Shown here: positions 40,826-50,845 of the stretch, one piece after another
Position numbering within the stretch: the stretch's first letter is position 1
Layout of the letters: the number at the start of each line of letters is the position of its first letter
NCBI GenBank assembly: GCA_963830385.1
Contig: CAWHMD010000008.1
Span: forward strand, 62,001-126,000
Direction of reading: 5' to 3'
Length of the DNA stretch: 64,000 bases
DNA from: Bog-532 sp963830385
GTDB lineage: Bacteria > Actinomycetota > Actinomycetes > Streptosporangiales > Streptosporangiaceae
Notes under the pieces: generated by a model
Database searches by the model: none
What the model was told of the DNA's origin: nothing
Seen by the model: only the letters and a program-made list of their open reading frames with translations
Program-made: the position numbers and the translations under genes

Positions 40826-43800
40826 TTGGGCGTGCGGCCGACGCCGAGCAGCCCCGGCGATGCCTTCAGGCTGGCCCGGAGCTTCGAGCAAGCTGACCAG
40901 CGCTACGGCCCGGTTCCCATCTGGTGGTGGAGCGGTGAGCGGCTCGAACGGGCACGCCTGCGCTGGCAGATGGAGCAGCTCTGCGCCCAGGGTGTGACCC
41001 AGGCGGTGGTGATGTGCCTGGCCCCCCGCGGCCCGCTGTACGGTTCGCTGGCCGACGACCCGCCGTTCCTGAGCGACGAATGGTGGGAGATCTTCCTGGC
41101 CGCGTGCGCCGATGCTCATCAGCTGGGTTTTCACTTCTGGCTCTACGACCAGTTCGGCTTCTCCGGAGCCAACTTCCAGGGCCAGCTGACCACGGCCCAC
41201 CCGGACTGGACGGGACAGGAACTCGTGCGATCGGAGGCCGGGGGCTGGCACGCTGAGCCGCGCGGGTTCGACTACTACAACGCCGAGGCGTGCCAGGCCC
41301 TGATCGCAACGGTCCTCGGGGAGTTCCAGCGCCGGGCCGGCGACTGGTTCGGCTCGGTGATCACCGGGCTGTTCCAGGACGAGCTGCCGCAGCTGCCGTC
41401 CTGGGGCCCGGACTTCGCCTCGTCCTTCGCCCAGCGGTACGGCTACGACCTGGCCGGCCGGATCCCGCTGCTGTGGGACGGGGACGGCGACGAGGCCCGC
41501 CGGGTCCGCCGCGACTACCACGCCCACCGCGCCGACCTGGCTGGCCAGGCCTTCTTTGCGCAGTACGCGGCCTGGGCCGATGGCGCCGGCCTGATCGCCG
41601 GGTTCGACCAGCAGTCGCCCGCGCGCGAAGGCGACCCCGCCGGCAGCGTTGAGCTCTACGGCGACTATCTCGCCACCCACCGGCGGTTCACCGCGCCCGG
41701 CAGCGACCACTGGGGTGATCCCAAGCTGCACAGTTCGCTGGCTCACGCCGGCGGGCACCCGCGGACCTGGATCGAGGCCTTCCACTCTTCGGGCTGGGGC
41801 GGCACCCTGGAGGAGACCTACGACTGGCTGGGCCCGTTCCTGCGCCGGGGCGCCACCTTGTACGACCCGCACGCGGTGTACTACGCCACGGTCGGCGGCT
41901 GGTGGGAATGGGCGCCCCCGTCCACCTGCTGGCGGCAACCCTACTGGCCCGATTACCACGTGTTCTCCGCCGCGGTGACCAGGCTGTGCGGGCTGCTGAG
42001 CGCGGGCCAGCTGATCGCCGACACGATCTTGCTCTACCCGACGCAGACCGCGCAGGCCGACGTCACGCTGGCCGGGCCGCGACCGGCCGCGCGGACCGCG
42101 TCCGATCTCTACAACGAGCTCAACGGGTCGACGGCCTGGTTCGACGAGCGCCCCGGGCTCCTGGACCGGGCCGGGACCGACTACGAGATCTTCGACGAGC
42201 CGACGCTGGCGGCCGGCCGGGCCAGCGGGGACACCTGGCAGGTCGCCGGGGGGACATTCCGCAACGTCATCCTGCCCGGCGTCACCACGCTCGCCGGCCA
42301 CCTGGCCGGACGGCTGGCCGAGTTCGCGCGGGCCGGCGGCACGGTGGTGGCCGCCGGGACGGTTCCCCACCTGTTCACCGGCCCGGACCGCGACGGCGGC
42401 GCGGCCTTCACCGCGGCCACTGAACAGGGGCTGATCGCCACGGTCGGCCCGGCCTCCGACGTGCTGCCCCGGCTCCGGCGCGGGCCGGTCGCGGCGCAAG
42501 CCGACGTCCCCTACATGCTGCGCCGCCACGGCGACTCCCTCGTGCTGCTCCTAGTCGCGCACGACGGCCGGACCGGGACCACGATGCCCCTGGTCCCCGG
42601 CCACAGCCACGAAGACCGGATCGCGGGCCGGTTCACCTGGCGGGGTTACTGGCAGGGCCGGGCCAACGAGGGGTATCAGTTCGTCCCGGTCGGGGACCGG
42701 GTCGCGCACGTGACCGTCACCGGCGGCCCCGGCGCGCGGGCCCAGCGCTGGGATCCCCGCACCGGGGCCCGGGCCGACGTGCCCACCCGGGAGCGTCCCG
42801 ACGGCGCACTGGACCTGGACGTGCCGTTCGAGGACGGCCCGATCTCGGTCGTGGTCCTGTCGGATGGGCTGCCACCGGCCACCCGGACAGCCCCGGGCCA
42901 GCTGGCCGCCCGCACCGAACTCGACGGCCACTGGGAGATCGAGGCGCAGTCGACGCTGGACAACCGGTGGGGTGATCTCGGTGATTCACGAGTCACCGGC
43001 ACGCTGCCCATCGAGGTCTGGAACCTTGAGCACGCCGAGGGACCGGAGGCCGGAGCGGCCGGGGCGGCCGAGCCGCCCGCGGAGCCTGTCTGGCGTCCGG
43101 TCCTGGCCACCTTCGGGCCGTATGTGCAGGTCCGGGGACCGCAGGCGGCGTGCGACGGGCCGTCGGGCCTGGGCGCGGGCGGCTGGCGGGACGGCGAGGT
43201 CTCGTTGTCCCGCGGCATCAGGAAAGACCCGATCCACTTCGGCAACCTGGGGCCGAAGGGCTCCGTGCCCGAAGAGTTCCTGCTCTGGCCGCACGTGGGC
43301 GCGGGGGAGTGGGTCGCGGTCCGGGCCGAACTCGATCTGCCCGCCGGGCTGGCGAGGACCCTGGTCGTGGGGGCCGACGCCGAGCGCCGCGTGTTCCTCG
43401 ACGGCCGGCCGGTCCCGGTCACGGGCTCCGGCTACTGGACGGAAACCCCGCTGGACGGCGAGCACGGGCTGGTGGAGACCGAGATCTGGCTCACCCGCCC
43501 GGATGGCGGCTCCCGCCCGGATGGCGGCGCGCCGGAGCCGGCCGCGCTGCGTGCCTCGTTCGCCGTGGTGACCGATCCGCACCGGTACCGGCGCCCCGAG
43601 TGGCTGGAGCCCGCTGACGGTGCCCGCGCGTCCACCACCGTGCGCTTCACCCGGACCTTCTCGGTCGAGGCGGTCCCTTCGCAGGCTCAGATTCAGGTCG
43701 CCACCGAGGGGCCGTGCACGATCTGGGCCAACGGCCAGGTGGTGGGCCGCCAGGGTGCGTTCGAGCCGTACGCCAAGCGCCGCAAGCCCGCGGTCCAGCC

Positions 43801-44728
43801 CTACGACCTGGCCGGTACCCTGGCCCCGGGCCGGAACGAGCTGACCCTGGAGATCCAGGACCTCGGCCGGCCGGTCGCGGCCCTGGTCGACTCGGTCGCC
43901 ACCGGCGACGGCGGGCTCGGCGTGCTGACCGACGGGAGCTGGGACGCCACCCGGGACGGCACCACGATCCCGGTCCGGATGCGCCGTGAGCAGTGGTCGG
44001 ATCCGCGGTGGGTCTGCCTGCGAGCCCGGCCGCACCCGCTGCCGCGGTCGGCCTGGCTGAACCAGGACGCGGCCAGCGACGGCGTCGTGCTCGACCTGGT
44101 GCCCAGCGCCCGGCCCGGCCGCCGGACCGAGTGGCTGCGGTTCACCGCCCCCATCGGTGCGGTCCGCCTGCGGGTGCCGACCGAGGTGCCGTTCACCGCG
44201 CTCGTGGACGGACGTCCGATCCAGCCTTCCCACGGCGTGGTCGGGCTGGACAAGCCGCTGGCGGCGGGCACCGTCGTCCAGCTGCGGTTCGACGCGGCCG
44301 GCGGCCACCGCGGCGGCGGCCTGCTGAGCGGCCCGGTCCAGGCCAGCACGGTGAGCGCGCCGGGCGAGCTGGCCGAGTGGTCGCAGCTCGGGCTGGCCTC
44401 GTTCGGCGGTTGCGTGAGCTACCGCCGGACCGTCCGGGTCGACCAGCCCGGCCCGGGCGAGGCGGTCCTGCTCGACCTGGGTGAGGTCCGTGGCTCGGCT
44501 GAGGTTCTGGTCAACCAGATCTCCGCCGCGACATTGACCTGGAGCCCTTACAAAGCCGATATCACCGCGTATCTGCGTCCCGGAGCCAATGATCTCCAGG
44601 TCATTGTCCGCGGCACCCTGGCGGGTTACCTGGGTCGTGCGTCACCAACGCCCGCGGTGACCCGTGGACAGGACCGGCATGGCCTCTTTGGCCCCGTTGC
44701 CATCGTGCGGTGCCATTCACGCCCTTGA
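40826..44728 (+). CDS. Large glycoside hydrolase, GH106-like alpha-L-rhamnosidase
   Basis: A 1300-residue protein without signal peptide. The N-terminal catalytic part starts RYGPVPIWWWSGERLERARL with FHFWLYDQFGFSGANFQGQL, GLFQDELPQLPSWG and GFDQQSPAREGD, patterns of the GH106/PF17132 large TIM-barrel hydrolases. The C-terminal half has beta-sandwich carbohydrate-binding segments (TIWANGQVVGRQ; LVNQISAATLTWSPYKADI). The TTG start at 40826 has GGAGG 8 nt upstream; GTG 40832 is an alternative. In this cluster it probably removes rhamnose from imported oligosaccharides or glycosides. Family assignment is from pattern memory and moderately sure. Confidence 0.7.
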   Translation: MGVRPTPSSPGDAFRLARSFEQADQRYGPVPIWWWSGERLERARLRWQMEQLCAQGVTQAVVMCLAPRGPLYGSLADDPPFLSDEWWEIFLAACADAHQLGFHFWLYDQFGFSGANFQGQLTTAHPDWTGQELVRSEAGGWHAEPRGFDYYNAEACQALIATVLGEFQRRAGDWFGSVITGLFQDELPQLPSWGPDFASSFAQRYGYDLAGRIPLLWDGDGDEARRVRRDYHAHRADLAGQAFFAQYAAWADGAGLIAGFDQQSPAREGDPAGSVELYGDYLATHRRFTAPGSDHWGDPKLHSSLAHAGGHPRTWIEAFHSSGWGGTLEETYDWLGPFLRRGATLYDPHAVYYATVGGWWEWAPPSTCWRQPYWPDYHVFSAAVTRLCGLLSAGQLIADTILLYPTQTAQADVTLAGPRPAARTASDLYNELNGSTAWFDERPGLLDRAGTDYEIFDEPTLAAGRASGDTWQVAGGTFRNVILPGVTTLAGHLAGRLAEFARAGGTVVAAGTVPHLFTGPDRDGGAAFTAATEQGLIATVGPASDVLPRLRRGPVAAQADVPYMLRRHGDSLVLLLVAHDGRTGTTMPLVPGHSHEDRIAGRFTWRGYWQGRANEGYQFVPVGDRVAHVTVTGGPGARAQRWDPRTGARADVPTRERPDGALDLDVPFEDGPISVVVLSDGLPPATRTAPGQLAARTELDGHWEIEAQSTLDNRWGDLGDSRVTGTLPIEVWNLEHAEGPEAGAAGAAEPPAEPVWRPVLATFGPYVQVRGPQAACDGPSGLGAGGWRDGEVSLSRGIRKDPIHFGNLGPKGSVPEEFLLWPHVGAGEWVAVRAELDLPAGLARTLVVGADAERRVFLDGRPVPVTGSGYWTETPLDGEHGLVETEIWLTRPDGGSRPDGGAPEPAALRASFAVVTDPHRYRRPEWLEPADGARASTTVRFTRTFSVEAVPSQAQIQVATEGPCTIWANGQVVGRQGAFEPYAKRRKPAVQPYDLAGTLAPGRNELTLEIQDLGRPVAALVDSVATGDGGLGVLTDGSWDATRDGTTIPVRMRREQWSDPRWVCLRARPHPLPRSAWLNQDAASDGVVLDLVPSARPGRRTEWLRFTAPIGAVRLRVPTEVPFTALVDGRPIQPSHGVVGLDKPLAAGTVVQLRFDAAGGHRGGGLLSGPVQASTVSAPGELAEWSQLGLASFGGCVSYRRTVRVDQPGPGEAVLLDLGEVRGSAEVLVNQISAATLTWSPYKADITAYLRPGANDLQVIVRGTLAGYLGRASPTPAVTRGQDRHGLFGPVAIVRCHSRP

Positions 44729-44994
44729 CACCAAAGCTGAGGATGTGATTCGATCGTTGGAACGATTCATAAAAATACCTATATAGAAATTCGGGCACGT
44801 CAGGGTGCGTCAGAGCAACACGTTGCCGTGCTTTTTACAGCCGCGCCTGACGTCATTTCACCAGCAGCATTCCACGCTGGCAAATAAGGCTGCCTGAAAA
44901 TGGTGGCAGTAACCCCTCGAAGGCTCAATTCCTGCAGCGCGGGAAATGTCAACAAACCACCGCGGAAACTATCGATCTGCGGCTGACAGTACGG
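44729..44994. other. 266-bp AT-richer spacer before the ABC operon
   Basis: This spacer contains the promoter/operator described separately and then about 200 bp of leader before the GTG at 44995, which lacks a clear ribosome site. A TGACGTCA palindrome lies at 44848-44855. I see no coding frame with good codon bias. The long leader might be regulatory or may mean that the true start has been missed. Confidence 0.4.
44757..44785 (+). promoter_or_regulatory. Promoter TTGGAA-N17-TATATA overlapped by a LacI-like operator
   Basis: A -35-like TTGGAA (44757-44762) and a -10 TATATA (44780-44785) are exactly 17 bp apart. The operator-like TGGAACGATTCA (44758-44769) overlaps the -35 and shares AACGATTCAT with the site at 40761-40770. 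Repressor binding would block polymerase, which fits LacI control of the ABC transporter operon. Confidence 0.65.
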
Positions 44995-46032
44995 GTGGTT
45001 CGTTTGGTCCACGAACAACGGAGTAGCGGTCCCGGGCCGGCCGTCGTCGCGGCGGCGGCCGGAAGCCCGGGCGCTGGCGGGCTCGCCACCGAGCCCGCCG
45101 CCAGGGCGGTCACCTCACCCGGTGGCGCCCGGTCCGGGCTGGGCGGGAACCGTGGCCGGCCGCGCTGGCGCGGCCTGTTCTCCCGGCAGGCGATCGCCGT
45201 CTTCATGCTGCCGAGCCTGCTGCTCATCGGGCTGTTCAGCTACTACCCGGCGGTGCGGAGCCTGGTCGGCGGGTTCTATATCTGGAACGGCTTCTCGGCG
45301 CCCCGTTACGACGGCTTCGGCCAGTTCTCGCAGTACTTCCACTCGTCCACGTTCGGGGCCGAGGCGCGCAACCTGGTGCTGCTGGTCATCGGCAGCATCG
45401 CCATCACGCTGGTCTCGCAGTTCGTGGCGGCCGAGGTCGTGGCCCACCTGCCCGGCCGGGCCGGCACCATCGCCAAGTACCTGCTGACGCTGCCGGTGGT
45501 GCTGCCGCCCATCCTGCTCATCGACGTCTGGGCCTACCTGCTGAACCCGTCCAACGGCCTGATCAACCGCATTCTGGGCGAGCTGCACCTGCCGCAACCG
45601 GGCTGGCTGACCGACTCCCACCTGGCCCTGGTCTCGATCCTGCTGATCGGGTTCCCGTGGATCTCCAACCTGGGCTTCCTGATCTTCCTCGGCGGTGTCC
45701 AGCACCTGCCGCGAGAGATCATCGAGGCCAGCCGGGTCGACGGGGTCGGCCGGCTTCGCCGCGTCTTCGCCATCGATATACCTCTGCTGATGCCACAATT
45801 CCGGATCGTCACGATCCTGGCCGGCGTCTACAGCGTGCAGAATTTCATTCCTATTCTGCTGCTCACCAACGGCGGACCCGGCAATGCCACCTTCGTGCCG
45901 GGTCTGGATATGTACCAGTCGGCCTTCCAGAACAGCGAGTATGGCTACGGAATGGCCATCGGGACCGTGCTCTTCGTCGCAATGCTCATCTTCACCGTCA
46001 TCATCATGCGTACCTTGCGGCCGCGAACCTGA
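44995..46032 (+). CDS. Sugar ABC transporter permease (MalF/UgpA type)
   Basis: A 345-residue CUT1-family inner-membrane permease. After a 60-residue polar N-terminus come about six TM helices (AVFMLPSLLLIGLFSYYPAV; NLVLLVIGSIAITLVSQFV; ILTGVYS-like core). The ATPase-contact EAA loop reads EIIEASRVDGVGRLRRVFAI, and the typical end is LLTNGGPGNATFVPG. It pairs with the permease at 47569 and the lipoprotein at 46073. No ATP-binding subunit is encoded here; CUT1 systems in streptomycetes often share a distant MsiK ATPase (family knowledge). The GTG start lacks an obvious ribosome site. Confidence 0.9.
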   Translation: MVRLVHEQRSSGPGPAVVAAAAGSPGAGGLATEPAARAVTSPGGARSGLGGNRGRPRWRGLFSRQAIAVFMLPSLLLIGLFSYYPAVRSLVGGFYIWNGFSAPRYDGFGQFSQYFHSSTFGAEARNLVLLVIGSIAITLVSQFVAAEVVAHLPGRAGTIAKYLLTLPVVLPPILLIDVWAYLLNPSNGLINRILGELHLPQPGWLTDSHLALVSILLIGFPWISNLGFLIFLGGVQHLPREIIEASRVDGVGRLRRVFAIDIPLLMPQFRIVTILAGVYSVQNFIPILLLTNGGPGNATFVPGLDMYQSAFQNSEYGYGMAIGTVLFVAMLIFTVIIMRTLRPRT

Positions 46033-46072
46033 ATCATCGGGCTTAACGAACAGAAAGTAGGCGAAGGAGCCT

Positions 46073-47572
46073 ATGAAAATCACACGCAAGATATTCGCGC
46101 TGCCCGCGATCACCGCCGCTGTTCTTGTCGCTGCCGCGTGCAGTGGCGGTAGCGGTGGCCATTCCGGATCGGCCGTCCAGATCCGGGCCATCCTGCCGCC
46201 CAATACCGGGCCCATCAGCTCACCGCAAAATGCCAGCCTGCAGAAATTCACGCAGGAATATGAGTCCAAACACCCGAACGTCAGCGTCAACTGGCAGCCG
46301 AACCCGGTCTCGTCCATCACCACGGCCAACGCGACCCTGGTCTCCCAGGCGTCCGGCGGTGACGCCCCGGACATCGTCTGGCAGCAGTACAACCCGCTGC
46401 TGTCGGGCTCCATCCCCGCGGGCATCCTGCAGGACCTGAGGCCCTACCTGAACAAGCCGAACCCCTACGTGTCCGGCAACACGAAGTGGCTCGACCTGTT
46501 CACCAGCTCCACGATCCCCTACATGACCTCCCCGAACGGGCAGATGCAGATCCTGCTCGGATCCAACGTCGAGACCGCCTTCTTCTACAGCAAGTCGGCC
46601 TTCAGCAAAGCCGGCATCAGCGGGCCGCCCGCGACCTGGGCCGACCTGATGAGCGACATGGCCAAGCTGAAGCAGTCCGGCGTCACCCCGTTCATGTTCG
46701 CCGACGGCGGCCCCTGTAACCCGTCCTGGTACGAGCGGCTGGCCAGCACGTCGCTGCTGACCCCGGAGCTGAGCAAGTTCGTGGTGGACAAGTCGCAGGT
46801 CACCAGCGGCCTCGACGACTCCGTCGGGATCACCCGGAACATCATCAGCATGAACAACCCCCGGTACGCCGAGATCTGGAAGCTGCTCGCGGCGATGGAG
46901 CCCTACATGCTCAAGGGCGGCAGCAGCTACGACGCCTGCTCGACCCCGAGCACGGTCAGCCCGCCGCTGTCCCCGCAGTCACTGCTGGTCCAGGGGAAAG
47001 TGGCCATGCTCTGGGGCGGCAGCTGGTTCACCCCGCAGCTCAACTCGGCCGGCTTCAGCGGTAAGTATGGCCTGTTCGCCGAGCCGCCGATCACCAGCGC
47101 GACCACCCCCTACGCCACCGGCGTCAGTACCAAGGGCGTCATCGGCGGTCCCAACGGCGACGGCCAGTGGTCGATCACCTCGGAGAAGGCCGACCACAGC
47201 ATGACCCCGGCCAAGACCAAGACGGTCATGGACTTCATGGCCTGGCTGTTCACCCCGCAGCACATCGGAGCCGAGGTCAAGGACTGGGGTCAGGGCGGGT
47301 CTTTCATCCCGACCGTAACGGGCGCGCCGGTGCCGGATATCCCCGGTCTGGCTTCGCTGGTCCCGGCCAAGGCCCCGGCCATCGTGGTGGACATCGCCCT
47401 GGACGACGTGCTCTCCACCAACACCACCAACACCGGCCTGCGCTTCCTGTCCTCCTTCCTGTCCGGCGGCACGAGCTATTCCTCGTTCGCCGCGCAGTGG
47501 GACCAGAACCTGCAGACCGGCGCTCAGGCCTACGCCAAGCAGAACAACATCGACCTGGGCAAGTACAAGTGA
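46073..47572 (+). CDS. Sugar ABC transporter substrate-binding lipoprotein
   Basis: A 499-residue CUT1 solute-binding protein. The signal MKITRKIFALPAITAAVLVA ends in the lipobox VAAAC, with Cys23 as the lipid site and a Gly/Ser linker after it. The binding fold shows SLQKFTQEYESKHPNVSVNW, GGDAPDIVWQQYNP and LVQGKVAMLWGGSWF. AAGGAG lies 4 nt before the ATG. In this cluster it most likely captures rhamnose-containing oligosaccharides or glycosides. Its stop overlaps the next permease start (GTGA). Confidence 0.92.
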   Translation: MKITRKIFALPAITAAVLVAAACSGGSGGHSGSAVQIRAILPPNTGPISSPQNASLQKFTQEYESKHPNVSVNWQPNPVSSITTANATLVSQASGGDAPDIVWQQYNPLLSGSIPAGILQDLRPYLNKPNPYVSGNTKWLDLFTSSTIPYMTSPNGQMQILLGSNVETAFFYSKSAFSKAGISGPPATWADLMSDMAKLKQSGVTPFMFADGGPCNPSWYERLASTSLLTPELSKFVVDKSQVTSGLDDSVGITRNIISMNNPRYAEIWKLLAAMEPYMLKGGSSYDACSTPSTVSPPLSPQSLLVQGKVAMLWGGSWFTPQLNSAGFSGKYGLFAEPPITSATTPYATGVSTKGVIGGPNGDGQWSITSEKADHSMTPAKTKTVMDFMAWLFTPQHIGAEVKDWGQGGSFIPTVTGAPVPDIPGLASLVPAKAPAIVVDIALDDVLSTNTTNTGLRFLSSFLSGGTSYSSFAAQWDQNLQTGAQAYAKQNNIDLGKYK

Positions 47573-48438
47573 CCTCATCCGCCCTCACGGCACTGGCCGC
47601 CCCGCGCCGCAGGCGCCACACGCTGAGGTGGGTCACCATCGCCTGCGGCGCGGTGCTGGTCGTGCTGACCTACTTCCCGATCGTGTTCGTGCTGTCGAAC
47701 TCGCTGAAGAGCGGGGCGAACATCTCCAGCAGTGGCGTGTTCGCCCTGTTCACCGAGTTCGACGTGCACAACTACGTGCAGGCCTGGTCGGGGATCGACA
47801 CGTCGCTGCTGAACACCGTGATCGTGGCCGTGGCGGCGATCGTGATCGGCGTGGTCGCCGCGATCCTGGGTGCCTACGCCTTCGCTCAGGTCCACTTCCG
47901 GGGCAAGTCGGTGGTGTTCCTGGCCTACCTCGGGCTGCTGATGATCCCGTGGACCCTGACTATCATCCCGTTGTTCCTGCTGATGAAGACGTTCGGCCTC
48001 TACAACGGCTGGTGGGCGCTGATCCTGCCCTACGCGGCCAGTGCCCAGCCGCTGCTGGTGCTGCTGTTCCGCGGGTTCTTCGAGCAGATCCCCGACGAGC
48101 TGCTGCAGAGCGCCCGGCTGGAAGGGGCCCGGGAGTGGCAGGTGCTGCTGCGGGTGGTCGCCCCGCTGGCCAGGCCGATCATCCTCACCGGCGCGATCTT
48201 GATGACGATCAACATCTGGGGCGACTACCTGTGGCCGGAGATCGTCTTGCAGGACTACCACAAGTACACGATCTCGGCCGGGCTGCAGGAGTTCGTCAGT
48301 GCCCAGGGCATCAGCGGCACCGGCACGGGCGCGGTGTTCGCCGCCTACATGATCACCATGCTGCCGCTGTTCGTGTTCGTCGGCTTCTCCATGCGCTACT
48401 TCGTGGCCGGAATCACCGACGGCGCGCTCAAGCTCTGA
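47569..48438 (+). CDS. Sugar ABC transporter permease (MalG/UgpE type)
   Basis: A 289-residue CUT1 permease starting with GTG within the lipoprotein stop (GTGA overlap). Six TM helices are visible, including WVTIACGAVLVVLTYFPIVF and VVFLAYLGLLMIPWTLTIIP. The EAA loop is LLQSARLEGAREWQVLLRVV, and the end LFVFVGFSMRYFVAGITDGA is typical of MalG-like proteins. It partners the permease at 44995. The rhamnosidase gene follows after 46 bp. Confidence 0.92.
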   Translation: MTSSALTALAAPRRRRHTLRWVTIACGAVLVVLTYFPIVFVLSNSLKSGANISSSGVFALFTEFDVHNYVQAWSGIDTSLLNTVIVAVAAIVIGVVAAILGAYAFAQVHFRGKSVVFLAYLGLLMIPWTLTIIPLFLLMKTFGLYNGWWALILPYAASAQPLLVLLFRGFFEQIPDELLQSARLEGAREWQVLLRVVAPLARPIILTGAILMTINIWGDYLWPEIVLQDYHKYTISAGLQEFVSAQGISGTGTGAVFAAYMITMLPLFVFVGFSMRYFVAGITDGALKL

Positions 48439-48484
48439 CCCCGCGCTGGGGCCCGAGCCAGTCCGATCGAAAGGACACCACGAG

Positions 48485-50845
48485 TTGAGCCAGACGGAGG
48501 CCTTCACCGTCAGCGGAACCAGGGCCCGGTGGATACGTCCCGGCGAGCAGGGCACCCAACTCAGCCCGCGCGGCGCGTACCTGACCCGGACCACCATCGA
48601 CCTGGACGAGGTGCCGCCGCGCGCGGTGATCCGGGCCACCGCCCTGGGCCTGTACGAGCTGCACGTCAACGGGCACCTGGTCACCGAGGCCGGGCTGTAC
48701 CGGCCCGGCTGGACCGACACCACCCGGCGCGTGCAGTACCAGGAGTACTACATCACCGGGCTCCTGCAGCCGGGCACCAATGTGATCGGCGCCGAGCTGG
48801 CGCCGGGCTGGCACGGCGGCCGGATCGGTACCGATCGCGGCAACTTCCAGCGCCTCACCCCGCCCGAGCTGCTGCTGGTGGCCATCGCGGACACCGGCGG
48901 CCCGCAGGCCGCGCTCCTCGCCACGGGGGAGGGCTGGGAGTGGGCCGCCTCGGACATCACCGAGTCGGACCTGTATGACGGCGAGATCGCTGACCGGCGC
49001 CAGCGTCCTGGCGGCTGGGCGTCGCCCGGCGCGGCGGATCTGGGCCGCTGGGAGCGGATGGAGCGGTCGGCCGGCACCGCCGCCCCCGTGGTCCCGCAGG
49101 CCGGCCCGGTCGTCCGCGAGACCGCGACGTTCCCGGTCACCGATGTTCGCTGGCTGGACGATGGCACCGCCGTAGTCGACACCGGCCGGAACGAGAACGG
49201 GTTCGTGCGCGTGGTGGTTGACGCCCCGGCTGGCACCCGGATCACGGTCTCCTACGGCGAGCTGACCGATGTCGACGGCCACGTCTATACCGAGAACCTG
49301 CGCAGCGCCAAGTGCCGGGACGTGTTCCGCTGCGCAGGCGGCGGCCCCGAGGAGCTGGCGCCGCGCTTCAGCTTCCGCTCCTTCCGCTACGCCCAGATCA
49401 GCGGCCTGCCGGGCCGCGCGGCCCTGGTTCGCGCCGAGCGGGCCGTGATCGGTACCGAGCTGGAACGGTCCGGCTGGTTCGACTGCTCGGACCCGCTGCT
49501 GAACGACATCTATGCGGCCATCCTCACCTCTACCCGGGCCAATTTCCTGGAGGTGCCGACCGACTGCCCGCAGCGTGACGAGCGCCTCGGCTGGATGGGA
49601 GACGCCCTGCTGTTCACGCCGCTGGCCGCCTACACCTACGACGTCTCCGGGCTGATGTCCAAGTGGTTCGACGACGTCCTGGACGCCCGGACCGCCCGCG
49701 GCCTGTTCACCGACATCGCCCCCCGGCCGCCCGGCCGGGTCATGTTCCGCGACCGCGAGGGCGCGCCCGCCTGGGCCGACGCCGGCGTGGTGCTGCCGTG
49801 GCTGATCTACCAGCGCTACGGGGACCGGGAGGTCCTGGAGCGGATGTACCCGGCCATGATGACCTGGCTGCGGGCGGTCCACGCGGACAACCCCGACGGC
49901 ATCTGGCGGCACGGGCGGGGCCGCGACTACGGCGACTGGGTCCCGGCCGGGCCGGACACCTCCCACGACCTGTTCGGGACCTGCTGGCTGTACCACTCGA
50001 CCCGGACCGCCGCCGAGGTCGCCCACGTCCTCGGATCGGGTGACGTGGACTGGCTGCGGAAGCGGGCCGGGGTGGTCCGGGACGCGTTCGCGGACCGGTT
50101 CCTGGACGCGGGCAGCGGGCGGATCGCCGCCCCGGAACCGGTGGGCTCACCGGCCGCCGCGCGCCGGTTCGCGCCCTCGGTCGCCGAGGAAACCCAGACC
50201 GGCTACATCCTGCCGCTGGTCTTCGGCCTGGTCGACGGCGAGGTGGCGGTGCGCTGCGGCCAGCGCCTGGCCGAGCTGGTGGGCAAGGCCGGCGACCGCC
50301 TGGAGACCGGGTTCATCGGCAGCGCCTACCTGCTCGACGCGCTGGCCGGGTCGGGCCAGACCGCCCTGGCCGGTGAGCTGCTCCAGCGCAGCGAGTTCCC
50401 CTCGCTCGGCTACATGATCAGCCGGGGCGCCACCTCGATCTGGGAGCGCTGGGACGGGCTCCAGCCGGGCGGCGGCCCGGCCTGCCCGACCATGAACTCC
50501 TTCAACCACTACGCGCTGGGCTCGATGTTCCGCTGGGCCATCGACGGCGTGTGCGGCCTGCGGCCCGACCCCGGCGTCCCCGCCTTCGGGGCGTTCACGT
50601 TCGCGCCGGCCGTGCTGACCGGGCTCGACTGGGCCTCGTTCCGGTTCGCCAGCCCGCGCGGTGAGATCCGGGTGCGCTGGGACCGGGACGGCCAGGACGC
50701 GGTGGCCGGTGAGGTGACCGTGCCCGAGGGAACCACCTGCACGCTGGCCGCCACCGTGCCGTCCGGAGACCAGGTGCTGTCGCTGGCCGGCCACGACGGC
50801 CAGCCGCTCGGCCCCGGAACGCACCGGGTCCGCTGGCAAGGGTGA
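48485..50845 (+). CDS. GH78 alpha-L-rhamnosidase (shorter paralogue)
   Basis: A 786-residue GH78 enzyme with no signal peptide. The order is an N-terminal Bac_rhamnosid_N sandwich (VIRATALGLYELHVNGHLV), the concanavalin-like domain (ITVSYGELTDVDGHVYTENL), the (alpha/alpha)6 catalytic domain with PTDCPQRDERLGWMGDA, and a C-terminal sandwich. The acidic DCPQRDERLGW segment carries the catalytic residues. The TTG start has AAAGGA upstream. The usual N-terminal Fn3-like domain, present in the second GH78 at 51714, is missing. It releases terminal L-rhamnose in the cytoplasm. Confidence 0.92.
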   Translation: MSQTEAFTVSGTRARWIRPGEQGTQLSPRGAYLTRTTIDLDEVPPRAVIRATALGLYELHVNGHLVTEAGLYRPGWTDTTRRVQYQEYYITGLLQPGTNVIGAELAPGWHGGRIGTDRGNFQRLTPPELLLVAIADTGGPQAALLATGEGWEWAASDITESDLYDGEIADRRQRPGGWASPGAADLGRWERMERSAGTAAPVVPQAGPVVRETATFPVTDVRWLDDGTAVVDTGRNENGFVRVVVDAPAGTRITVSYGELTDVDGHVYTENLRSAKCRDVFRCAGGGPEELAPRFSFRSFRYAQISGLPGRAALVRAERAVIGTELERSGWFDCSDPLLNDIYAAILTSTRANFLEVPTDCPQRDERLGWMGDALLFTPLAAYTYDVSGLMSKWFDDVLDARTARGLFTDIAPRPPGRVMFRDREGAPAWADAGVVLPWLIYQRYGDREVLERMYPAMMTWLRAVHADNPDGIWRHGRGRDYGDWVPAGPDTSHDLFGTCWLYHSTRTAAEVAHVLGSGDVDWLRKRAGVVRDAFADRFLDAGSGRIAAPEPVGSPAAARRFAPSVAEETQTGYILPLVFGLVDGEVAVRCGQRLAELVGKAGDRLETGFIGSAYLLDALAGSGQTALAGELLQRSEFPSLGYMISRGATSIWERWDGLQPGGGPACPTMNSFNHYALGSMFRWAIDGVCGLRPDPGVPAFGAFTFAPAVLTGLDWASFRFASPRGEIRVRWDRDGQDAVAGEVTVPEGTTCTLAATVPSGDQVLSLAGHDGQPLGPGTHRVRWQG

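Noticed and set aside
44811..44837. Hairpin GCAAC-AC-GTTGC followed by CTTTTT as a terminator after the GH106-like gene
   Set aside because: The loop would be only 2 nt, and the structure lies downstream of the ABC-operon promoter, so it would stop that transcript. Not convincing.
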